A stretch of DNA of 43,032 bases from Candidatus Omnitrophota bacterium (lineage in GTDB: Bacteria > Hinthialibacterota > Hinthialibacteria > Hinthialibacterales > Hinthialibacteraceae). The notes below the pieces were generated by a model that made no database searches, was not told where the DNA came from, and worked only from the letters and a program-made list of their open reading frames with translations. The position numbers and the translations under genes are program-made. The stretch is taken from the NCBI GenBank assembly GCA_016934335.1, contig JAFGTC010000099.1, positions 1 to 43,032 of the forward strand, written 5' to 3'. This document shows, piece after piece, positions 36,096 through 43,032 of the stretch (its first letter is position 1; every line of letters begins with the position of its first letter).

Positions 36096-37510
36096 GATGG
36101 CTCCTCCTCATTTCGGGGATCGGCGATGACGCCGCCTATCGCCCGCTCCAGTCTGACCGCCGCCAAACGATGATCGCGCTGCACTTTCAACAAATCCGCC
36201 CTTACTTTGATATAGGTTCTTTGGGCGTCCAGCAGATCGAGAAAAGATGCTCGACCGGATTCGTACGAAATGCGGCCGGCCTCGAATGTCTCTTGGGCCA
36301 ATGGAATTAAATTGGTTTGCAGAATGGACTGCTGCTGCTGAAGCGCTTCCAGTTCAGGTAGAATCGAAGCAATTTCTTTTTCGATTTGATCTTCCTGCGC
36401 CAGTTTCCTGTACTCCGCTTCGGCCTGCATTGTATGGGCGATCCGCTTCGCCGCTTTCCGGCGGGCGTTGGGAATGGGAATGTTAATCCCGATTCCGATA
36501 TTCCAGGCATCGTCGCCTTCATCAACTGGATTGGTTGGACTGTTCCCGATGCCGATGTAATTGACGCCCAGCGTCACATCGGGATAATCGTCTTTTCTTG
36601 CGAGTTCGTATTCCAGATCGGCAATCTCCCGATCCAATTCAATATGCCGCATCTCAGGCCGCTCCTGTTTCGCCGCTTCAATCAATGCGTTCAGGCCAAT
36701 GCCGGACAACCATCGATCTGTTTCCGGGAATGAATCGAGAATGTCGATGCGGCGGTCGTCATGGAGAAGAGAACTCAATTCAGATTCCAAGGCGGCGATT
36801 CTTGCCGGATACCCCGTTAGTTCATTTTCGACCCGCGCCAGTTCGGTTTGCGCTTTCAATACGGCTTCCCGGCTGCGTTGAGCGGTTGCATACAGGGCGG
36901 ATGCGACTTCCAACGATTGCTCCAAAGTCGCCCGATCTTCTTCGGCCAACTCCATCGCCGCCTTTTCATAATTCAAGCGATAGACCGCTTCCGAAACCTG
37001 CTTTCGAATATCGAGCATGGCGAGCCGGTATTCTTCCAATGCCTGCCGCGCTTTCCGATCGGCGATTTCTCCCTGCAAGCGAAGTTCGCCGAACCAGGGG
37101 AGCGTCTGACTGACGCCGATAATGAATTCCTGTTCGCCCGTCCGAGTTTGAACACCTTCGACAAACTGGGAGTAATTGATTTTGGGATCGGGCAAGGATG
37201 AAACCTGCGGATTGCGAAGCGAGAGTCCTTCAAAACGTGCATAGATCGCCTGCAATCGGGGATTGTTTAACAAAGCCGTTTCGATGGCTCCTTCCAGTGT
37301 TACAGATACGGCTTCTCTTACATTGAAAGATTCCGCTTTGGAAGGCTCAAGCGCCCTGGTCGAATCGATCTTAGGAATAGTGATGTCGGATCGAGCAGGA
37401 ACCGCAGACTGCATCGTCGCGCATGATGACAATGCCAGTCCGGCCAGTAAACCTGGAAAGATGATCCATAAATTTCTGTTCCGAATTGAGTCAATTAGGA
37501 AATGATTCAT
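36092..37510 (-). CDS. Outer-membrane factor lipoprotein (TolC/CusC family)
   Basis: An outer-membrane efflux channel of about 472 residues. The leader ends in a lipobox, AGLALSSC, with lipidated C30. Two OEP repeats follow, seen in IETALLNNPRLQAIYARFEG, SSLPDPKINYSQF, and EVASALYATAQRSREAVLKA in the coiled-coil part. It should connect with CusB and CusA to expel metal from the cell. ATG 37510 is preferred because GGAG lies 7 bp upstream and it opens the lipoprotein signal; an in-frame ATG at 37528 lacks this. Its stop overlaps the cusB start. Confidence 0.88.
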   Translation of the reverse strand: MNHFLIDSIRNRNLWIIFPGLLAGLALSSCATMQSAVPARSDITIPKIDSTRALEPSKAESFNVREAVSVTLEGAIETALLNNPRLQAIYARFEGLSLRNPQVSSLPDPKINYSQFVEGVQTRTGEQEFIIGVSQTLPWFGELRLQGEIADRKARQALEEYRLAMLDIRKQVSEAVYRLNYEKAAMELAEEDRATLEQSLEVASALYATAQRSREAVLKAQTELARVENELTGYPARIAALESELSSLLHDDRRIDILDSFPETDRWLSGIGLNALIEAAKQERPEMRHIELDREIADLEYELARKDDYPDVTLGVNYIGIGNSPTNPVDEGDDAWNIGIGINIPIPNARRKAAKRIAHTMQAEAEYRKLAQEDQIEKEIASILPELEALQQQQSILQTNLIPLAQETFEAGRISYESGRASFLDLLDAQRTYIKVRADLLKVQRDHRLAAVRLERAIGGVIADPRNEEEPS

Positions 37511-37636
37511 GATTGTACTCCATGGCATGACGTGTTCTGCTTATGCAGCGGCAGAACAGCTATGCGGTCATGTGTAATTCAGAGTTTTGATGTGGAGAAT
37601 TCATCCGGCGATGAATCAGGAAAAGGGGGAGTCAAA

Positions 37637-38116
37637 TCAAATGAGAATAACGCCGAGAAACAGATAGAGGGGGGCCTGAGTTTGACGCTTTGGATTCGAT
37701 GAATCGATGCGCTCCAATCGGTTTTGATGGAATGAGTAAGAATCGATATGAAATGACGGCATCAAACAATGCGGCGTCTTGAGATGATTGATCCTTTCAA
37801 CCGCCGACAATACATTGCCTGGCAGGCTTGCCTGATCCAACTGAATGTCGGCGGCGCATGAACATTCACCCGATAGTTTGTCGCAGGTTTTGCATTGTTC
37901 TGAATTTGTCTGCGCTGCTTCCTTTTGTTCAGCACCGGCGCAGCAGGAATGCTCATCATCTTGAGAGGCCGTTTGTTTTTCAGCCGCATCTGATTGGCTT
38001 TGATGACAAGAGGGACCGCAAGAACACGCCCATCCCCCTATTGAGGAAATGAGGATCGCCAGTGCAGCGGTCAAACAGACGATCTTGTATGGGTATTGAA
38101 GATGCTTGCTATTCAT
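37637..38116 (-). CDS. Cysteine-rich exported protein, first gene of the copper operon
   Basis: A 159-residue protein with a hydrophobic leader (IVCLTAALAILISSIGGWA). The mature part has about ten cysteines clustered as ACSCGPSC, HSCCAG, QCKTCD and ECSCAAD, plus several His and Met residues, suggesting a periplasmic metal scavenger or chaperone. It resembles no family I can name. ATG 38116 has a strong GGAGAG site; longer in-frame starts up to 38287 lack one. It lies about 126 bp upstream of the outer-membrane factor and heads the operon, so a role in copper or silver handling is inferred from context and composition. Confidence 0.7.
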   Translation of the reverse strand: MNSKHLQYPYKIVCLTAALAILISSIGGWACSCGPSCHQSQSDAAEKQTASQDDEHSCCAGAEQKEAAQTNSEQCKTCDKLSGECSCAADIQLDQASLPGNVLSAVERINHLKTPHCLMPSFHIDSYSFHQNRLERIDSSNPKRQTQAPLYLFLGVILI

Positions 38117-38578
38117 AATCTCTCCTGCCATATAACCTATCTGTTCGAAAGTGATTGGCAAGTAAATGTCAGACGAGCCGCACTGCGAATATGAAAGGGT
38201 AATCGAATTGAATTCCTCGGTAAATCCTGTCGCCTTGCGGAAAAATTTACCGGTTCGGGGCCGCGCCCCCGGGCGCACGATCGCCAATGGAAGTTACAGC
38301 AAGTACATAGAAACAAGCAGGTTGCCATGAATCCCGCTGCACGTTTCAAACTGGTATGATCGTTGCATATGGGTAAATAAGTATTTGCTCTGTTTTTCGA
38401 ATAATCGCCGGCGATTCGCCCGCGCCGTGGAAACAAGGAGGTTCTCCACGGCAGGGATTTATCTGCACCATGCGCATGCGGGATGCGCGGCAGGGTTGGG
38501 TTTAGGATTCCCCGAATTACGGGATGCTTCTGTCATCATCTATCCGGAGGGAAACCATGGAATAAAAGAGGAGTCATT
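38117..38578. promoter_or_regulatory. Divergent control region of the copper operon, with palindromes
   Basis: A 462-bp gap between divergent genes. It contains a perfect 14-bp palindrome, AATCGCCGGCGATT, at 38403-38416, and a hairpin CCGTGGA/TCCACGG at 38425-38431 and 38445-38451. These are candidate operators. No metal-regulator gene is in the window, and no box resembles a MerR-type spacing I could assign. Confidence 0.4.
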
Positions 38579-38971
38579 ATGAGCCGCAAATCCAACGACG
38601 ACGTCAAACAAAGAAGAAAGGAAGCGTATCTGCTCGCCAAGGGGAATCCATGGCTGCTCTGGCAGCTGCAAGCCTATCGAGCCGGCTACATTCCCCCTTT
38701 GCTGCCCGGGCAAATCCCCCCTGAGTTAGCGGGCGTCACATTCGGCGCGAAGGATGAATACGATGCGGATGAATTGGCGCAGCATGCGAAGGATGTGCAA
38801 AATCGCGAACGGCATTATCTCGCAAAGACATTCATCCTGTTGATCATTTCGATAGGGCTGTTCATCGGGCTGAGCGTATTTGTGCAGTATAAAATAGGGG
38901 ATCATTTCCGCATCCCCCTGCTCGATTCCATCATCCCCCGCATGGAGAATCAGCAGACAACCATGCAATAA
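38579..38971 (+). CDS. Small single-pass membrane protein of unknown function
   Basis: About 130 residues with a charged N-terminus (MSRKSNDDVKQRRKEAYLLA), a proline-rich middle (YIPPLLPGQIPPELAG) and one strong transmembrane helix near residues 82-102 (FILLIISIGLFIGLSVFV). It is not a family I recognise. ATG 38579 follows AAAAGAGGAG and is favoured over an in-frame ATG at 38483. It is divergent from the copper operon and ends about 50 bp before a good terminator, so it is a single-gene unit. Its relation to copper handling, if any, is not shown by the sequence. Confidence 0.72.
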   Translation: MSRKSNDDVKQRRKEAYLLAKGNPWLLWQLQAYRAGYIPPLLPGQIPPELAGVTFGAKDEYDADELAQHAKDVQNRERHYLAKTFILLIISIGLFIGLSVFVQYKIGDHFRIPLLDSIIPRMENQQTTMQ

Positions 38972-39022
38972 CGGCTTCAACGCACGGCGGCGCGGATACT
39001 CCATCGATCGATTCGAAGCCAT

Positions 39023-39049
39023 TCCCTCCTCTGTCGGAGGGATTTTTTT
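39023..39049 (+). terminator. Rho-independent terminator after the small membrane protein gene
   Basis: TCCCTCC (39023-39029) pairs with GGAGGGA (39036-39042) around a 6-nt loop, followed by T7 at 39043-39049. A 13-bp unit, TTGTGAGCATTCT, is duplicated in tandem at 39048-39073 immediately afterwards. Confidence 0.9.
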
Positions 39050-39192
39050 GTGAGCATTCTTTGTGAGCATTCTTGGGACGCAGTCTACAGCCGGATTCTT
39101 TTCTTCTTGTTCGTTTCAACTCAATGCGTGTAGAGTATCGAGTGAAAGGACGCTCCGGCGGCTGTCCGGGCGATGACGAGGTGCAATTGATT

Positions 39193-41559
39193 ATGAAGCG
39201 CGACGTTGGGGCCGCGATGTTGACGGCGGCGGCTATTTTGATCTTCGGGCATGCCATTCTCCTGGAGGGCGCTTCCCCGTTCCGGGGCGACATCCCCCTG
39301 CAGTTTTATCCCTGGAAATGCTACGCGAGAGACATGCTCGCCTCGGGAGAGATTCCCTATTGGAATCCCTATACGCACGGGGGCGCTCCCTTTTTGGCCA
39401 ATATCCAATCGGCGGTGTTTTATCCGTTGGATTGGCTGCTCTTTTTGTTTCCCATGGAGTGGTTTTACGGATTATCGCTGCTGCTTCATCTGCTGCTGGG
39501 CGGCCTGGGGGCTTGCGGTCTGGCGCGGCTCTGCGGAGCGTCGGCCTTTCCCTCGGCGGTCGCCGGAATCGCGTACGGATTGAATGGATTCGCGATGATT
39601 CACATCCCCGCCGGAAATCATTTGACCTATGCGGGAGCCGCCTGGGCCCCGTGGCTCATGATGGCGGCGGGGGGATTTATAACCGCCTCGAGGAGCCGCC
39701 TGCCATGGGCGCTGGCGGGAGCCGGAATCGTTTTTCTGCATTTCATTTGCGGCCATCCCCAAATGACATTCTATTCGCTTGTGTTCAGCTGCCTGTTCGC
39801 GTTGTCGCTGGGCGTATGGCGCGAGCGCCTCTCGAATCAACCGAACTACTGGACGCCCGCGCTTCGAACGGGAGTCTGGTCGATGTTTCTCGTCTTCGGC
39901 GTGATTCTCGCCGCCTTCCAGTTTATTCCCACGCTTCAATATTTCGGCGAGGCCAACCGTGCCTCCGGTTTGGGGTTGGAAGCGGCGACGGAGTTTTCAT
40001 TCGCCCCTCACCGCTTGATCACCCTGCTCTGCCCCGACTATTTCGGAACGATGATTCGCGGCACGCATTACGACAGTTTTGTGTATTGGTCGTGCGCTTA
40101 CGCCGGCGTCTGGATTCCACTGCTGGCCTTGATCGCATTGTGGAAAACCTCGAGGCGCAATGCGTTCGTCATTCCTTTAGCGATCACGGCTTTTTTCGGA
40201 TTGCTGCTCGCCTGGGGGCGCGGGAATCCATTCTATGCGCTCATGTATCAACTGCCCGGCTTCGGCCATTTCCGAGCTCCGGCGAAGTATCTGCCCTATT
40301 ATCTGGCCGCCGTCTGCGTTCTCGCCTCCCTGGGGATCGAGCACTTGGGAAACCGTGCCTATGATAAGCTACAGAAAAACGAGCAGCGGAACAGCGAGCA
40401 GCCGCCTCGCCGGACATGGCGATGGGCGACGGCGGCGCTGGCTGGAATCATGATGGTCCTCGTTTATTTCGGAAGTCCGTTTCTTGGGGGATTATCGAAT
40501 GACTCCGCCGCCCGGATTCTTCAGAACCTGTACGGCATGGCATCGTCTGCGGAATCAACCGGCCTGGAGCGAATCATCTGGATGGAGCGCGCCGCTTCGG
40601 TCATTCGATGCCTCCTCTTGCTGGGCGCTGGAGCGGTCTGCTTCGGGTTATGCCGCCTGACGCCTCGCGCGCCCCGCATGGCGTTATCCGTCACGATGGG
40701 ATTGGTTGTTTTTCTCGATGTATATTCGTTCGGCCAGCCTTATTTGCAGGCCAGTTTAATGAGCCTCGAAAATATACGAGCGTCAGCCGCCCCGCCCCGG
40801 GCGATTGGCGCGATTCGCCCGCCTAGGCTTTCCCCGCAGCCGGAAAGGATCATGAATCTGAAAGATTTCGACATCCCCAACGTGTTGATGCACTGGCGGC
40901 TCTACAACATCGCCGGCTACGACCCCATGAGCCTGCGCGCCTACAACCGGCAGATCGGATTGATGGAGGGATGGAAGGATTCTGATTATCATGACAACAT
41001 TCAACTCACCCGAATCAATCATCCTGTTCTGGACAGGCTCAACGTCCGCTATGTTTTGACGAAGCAGGAATTGCAGGATAAATCCCTGGAGCTTCGCAGC
41101 GCCGGCGGCGGCATTCGGGTTTATGAAAGGCTCAGCGACAAGCGCGCCTGGGCGATGACGCGGCCGGCCGGCGCAGAGGGCGGCGAATGGCGTCCCGCTG
41201 ATTCGGACGTCGAATTTCGCACTTACGCTCCCCACGAGATTCTTTTCGGATGGCGTCCCGGCGCCGCGGCGTTGATGCGCGTTTCCGAATGGCATTATCC
41301 AGGCTGGCGCGCGCAGGCGCGGCTTGGGGATGATGCGCTGCAGGAGATTGAAATCGAACCGTCGGCGGAAGGCTTCCGGCAGTTTACGATTCCGGAGAAT
41401 ACAGTGGAAGTGCGGATGTATTATCAAGCGCCCCGGGCCGGTTGGGCGCTGTCCGGCTTCGCGGCGATTCTGTTTGCGATGCTGGCGTCGTTCGCCGTAT
41501 TCGCGCGCACCGATCGATTTCTTTCCATCATGCAGAAACTGATGGGGAGAAATTTTTAA
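39193..41559 (+). CDS. YfhO-family polytopic membrane protein
   Basis: A protein of about 788 residues with roughly a dozen hydrophobic helices and a C-terminal extracytoplasmic beta-rich domain. YfhO hallmarks near the N-terminus are FRGDIPLQFYPWKCYARDML, IPYWNPYTHGGAPFLANIQS and FYPLDWLLF. YfhO proteins are GT-C-like membrane glycosyltransferases, implicated in lipoteichoic acid glycosylation in Firmicutes; the acceptor in this organism is unknown. The C-terminus shows LNVRYVLTKQEL and RVSEWHYPGWRAQ, as in this family. I prefer ATG 39193 over an in-frame upstream start at 39073 that would cross the terminator region. Confidence 0.87.
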   Translation: MKRDVGAAMLTAAAILIFGHAILLEGASPFRGDIPLQFYPWKCYARDMLASGEIPYWNPYTHGGAPFLANIQSAVFYPLDWLLFLFPMEWFYGLSLLLHLLLGGLGACGLARLCGASAFPSAVAGIAYGLNGFAMIHIPAGNHLTYAGAAWAPWLMMAAGGFITASRSRLPWALAGAGIVFLHFICGHPQMTFYSLVFSCLFALSLGVWRERLSNQPNYWTPALRTGVWSMFLVFGVILAAFQFIPTLQYFGEANRASGLGLEAATEFSFAPHRLITLLCPDYFGTMIRGTHYDSFVYWSCAYAGVWIPLLALIALWKTSRRNAFVIPLAITAFFGLLLAWGRGNPFYALMYQLPGFGHFRAPAKYLPYYLAAVCVLASLGIEHLGNRAYDKLQKNEQRNSEQPPRRTWRWATAALAGIMMVLVYFGSPFLGGLSNDSAARILQNLYGMASSAESTGLERIIWMERAASVIRCLLLLGAGAVCFGLCRLTPRAPRMALSVTMGLVVFLDVYSFGQPYLQASLMSLENIRASAAPPRAIGAIRPPRLSPQPERIMNLKDFDIPNVLMHWRLYNIAGYDPMSLRAYNRQIGLMEGWKDSDYHDNIQLTRINHPVLDRLNVRYVLTKQELQDKSLELRSAGGGIRVYERLSDKRAWAMTRPAGAEGGEWRPADSDVEFRTYAPHEILFGWRPGAAALMRVSEWHYPGWRAQARLGDDALQEIEIEPSAEGFRQFTIPENTVEVRMYYQAPRAGWALSGFAAILFAMLASFAVFARTDRFLSIMQKLMGRNF

Positions 41560-42244
41560 TAGTATCGCGCCGGCTGCTTCCCTATTTCCAGAAAATTTTC
41601 CCAGATAATTCATGAATATTTACAAATTGTTTTGTATATCGCAACAGTTTATTTTGGATATGCACTAGAGTACTCAGGGATTTCCCCATGTAATTTTACC
41701 GTAGTTTCCTTTTATATTTTGGGTAATTTACCTATAGATTTTTGGAATGATATATGATATTCTCCCAAAATTATATCCTTTTTCCATGGTGATGAACCAT
41801 GAAAAAGCTTGACTTGGAAGAAATTCCTGATGCCGAGGATAAAGACTCGGCCGTCCTTTGTGGAAGAGAAGGCGCGCCCGGCAATTTCTTCATGGACAGT
41901 ATCCTGCCTTCTGTTGAATGGAGCGCGATCAACAGGATATTTCATAAACATCCCCGCCGCAAAATCATCATTCTGCCGATAGACGATCAAGTAAGTTTTA
42001 TCCAAACGCCTCTGCAATCAGCCTCATGCAAATATCTTGTTACAATGAATCAAACAGGAATTGCCGCCGGCGTTTGACGACAGTGTAAACAGAAAAACAT
42101 ACATCTGCAAATACATCCCCGCGAACAATGTATAGGAAGGAGGATTTCTTAAAAGCGCATTACTGTGCTGCAATGTTACTGCGGGTTGGCGGGTGATTTT
42201 CTGTCTTTGGAATCGAAAATTTAGCATGAAGAGGAGAAATGGTT
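41560..42244. other. Long AT-rich intergenic region
   Basis: About 685 bp between the YfhO gene and the next exported protein. An AT-rich stretch spans 41600-41780. A hairpin CATGGT-GATGA-ACCATG lies at 41785-41801. Two small overlapping ORFs occur, one on each strand. I see no RNA gene. A GAGGAG ribosome site at 42231-42236 precedes the next gene. Confidence 0.5.
41799..42077 (+). CDS. Doubtful small ORF
   Basis: A 92-codon ORF beginning MKKLDLEEIPDAEDKD with a later HKHPRRKIIILPIDDQV. Its ATG lies within a hairpin and has no ribosome site. A similar-length ORF runs on the opposite strand (41712-42017). Composition does not decide between them. I list the plus-strand ORF only as a possibility. 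Confidence 0.22.
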   Translation: MKKLDLEEIPDAEDKDSAVLCGREGAPGNFFMDSILPSVEWSAINRIFHKHPRRKIIILPIDDQVSFIQTPLQSASCKYLVTMNQTGIAAGV

Positions 42245-43032
42245 ATGTTGTATAAGAATAGAATTCTCAAACTAACCACGATTTCCGTTATGGCGCTGGC
42301 TCTGGCTTTCCTGCCGTGGGGCGCGCAGGCGCAGGACGCCGGCGACTGCATACCCAACGGAGCGTATAGCGGCGGTTTTGCGGACGGCCAATTCGCAGGC
42401 TTGTTTTGGAATTTTGTTATCACCATGCATGATCCCGAGGGTTCTCGAGGTTCGGTCAATTTTAACTGGTGCACCAACCGCATTGATTTATTTCCCACGC
42501 ACGAGGAATACGCTCCCATGGTGGGAGACTTGGTGCGTACGGGGCCTAATACCTGGGATATGACGGTCATTGGAAACGGCGCGGACGGGCCGGTCGGCAC
42601 TGGCGCCAATAATCTTCTTTTTATCTCGGTCATGAGCGGCAGCTGCACGTTTTCGGAAAACTGCGACGAGATGTACTATTCGGGCGCCTACGCCGTTTTC
42701 CAGCCCTATCAGGACGTCAATCCCACAGACGGCATCCCGGATGAAGGCGAGGAGCCGTATATATGCTTCCCGGCCGAGAGCGTCTCGCACCGCGTCAAAG
42801 TGATGCCGCCTTACGCGCTCAAGATGCCGACGGGGCCTACGTCTGTGATGGGCGATGTGTGGGTGACGGACGATATGCAGTCGACGCAGAATCTGGCCGG
42901 CGGCGTGGATGAGGATGTCGCTGCGGATCGCGCATTGGCGGTGCGCTGGTATTTGGGAGGGATGGACTGCAAGAGCTACCATATCTATGTTTCGGACGAC
43001 GGCGCTCCCTTTGCGTATTTGTGCCATACCGA
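42245..43032 (+). CDS. Exported protein of unknown function (3' partial)
   Basis: The frame is open to the window end, at least 262 residues. It begins with a signal peptide (LTTISVMALALAFLPWGAQA) and goes on as a beta-rich, aromatic sequence (FAGLFWNFVITMHDPEGS, SVNFNWCTNRIDLFP). Several cysteines occur (GSCTFSENCDEM), then VWVTDDMQSTQNLAGGVDED and YHIYVSDDGAPFAYLC. The last part resembles repeated surface-exposed fibronectin-like units in uncultured bacteria, from memory. ATG 42245 is chosen because GAGGAG lies 8 bp upstream; the ATG at 42239 would be too close to it. Confidence 0.78.
   Translation, partial: MLYKNRILKLTTISVMALALAFLPWGAQAQDAGDCIPNGAYSGGFADGQFAGLFWNFVITMHDPEGSRGSVNFNWCTNRIDLFPTHEEYAPMVGDLVRTGPNTWDMTVIGNGADGPVGTGANNLLFISVMSGSCTFSENCDEMYYSGAYAVFQPYQDVNPTDGIPDEGEEPYICFPAESVSHRVKVMPPYALKMPTGPTSVMGDVWVTDDMQSTQNLAGGVDEDVAADRALAVRWYLGGMDCKSYHIYVSDDGAPFAYLCHT

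Noticed and set aside
38425-38451. Hairpin considered as a riboswitch or small RNA
   Set aside because: The stem is only 7 bp, there is no T-tract and no known riboswitch core is recognisable. It is kept only as a candidate regulatory site.
39048-39073. Tandem 13-bp duplication TTGTGAGCATTCT
   Set aside because: Only two units directly after a terminator; a simple slippage or duplication event explains it and no function is indicated.
41712-42017. Minus-strand ORF of 101 codons
   Set aside because: It competes with the plus-strand ORF over the same bases, lacks a ribosome site and shows no known motif.
1-43032. tRNA, rRNA or CRISPR array
   Set aside because: No TPsiC-like arm with a matching acceptor stem, no conserved rRNA stretch and no regularly spaced direct repeats were seen by eye. 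A covariance search was not possible.

Overview
The window looks like a chromosome segment from an uncultured Gram-negative bacterium. Two features argue for an outer membrane: a lipoprotein outer-membrane factor in a CusCBA-type pump, and many exported proteins. Tat leaders on sulfatase-, mannonate-dehydratase- and FAD-oxidoreductase-like enzymes, DUF4832, DUF5107 and CBM9-like proteins, and a TPR/FG-GAP/UnbV protein are typical of Planctomycetota, Lentisphaerota, Hydrogenedentota or Poribacteria-like lineages. I cannot place it more precisely from this sequence alone. No rRNA, tRNA or CRISPR array was recognised.

Layout. (1) 1-2397 is the 3' end of a BREX phage-defence operon, with the tail of a PglZ/BrxZ gene and a complete brxL. 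(2) 2778-6179 is a large exported DUF5107-TPR protein. (3) 6280-7131 is a gene graveyard: a DUF4832 gene carrying two in-frame stops, plus a leader-like scrap. (4) 7112-15650 is a minus-strand carbohydrate or uronate locus. It holds two exported UxuA-like TIM-barrel proteins, a putative alpha/alpha-toroid enzyme, a BASS-family carrier, a pseudopilin fragment, a DJ-1/PfpI protein and a sulfatase. Two near-identical intergenic elements of 41-42 bp lie upstream of its first and last genes. (5) 16059-17567 is an exported TolB-like propeller protein, followed by a hairpin and a 3'-truncated group II intron fragment. (6) 17847-22620 (minus) holds a double FAD-oxidoreductase/HEAT-repeat protein, a decayed Asp-box protein and a CBM9-like protein with a clear terminator. 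(7) 22970-25768 is the TPR/FG-GAP/UnbV protein.

(8) 25900-30483 is an accessory block. It contains a type II toxin-antitoxin pair with a palindromic operator on its promoter, then a mobile-element-type primase/helicase (zinc finger, TOPRIM, DUF927-like ATPase). The primase gene contains a striking pair of 35-bp inverted repeats, each with tandem 9-mers and an inward AT-rich flank. (9) 30488-38116 (minus) is a copper/silver efflux operon: a cysteine-rich exported protein, an outer-membrane factor, a CusB-type adaptor with two metal-binding modules and a DUF3347 tail, and a CusA with the methionine triad and an insertion. (10) 38579-42077 has a small membrane protein, a terminator, a YfhO-like polytopic membrane protein and a doubtful small ORF. 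(11) 42245-43032 is the 5' part of an exported protein that runs off the window.

The most unusual signals are the inverted repeats inside the primase gene, the truncated intron behind a hairpin, the paired intergenic elements in the carbohydrate locus, and the decayed genes around it.
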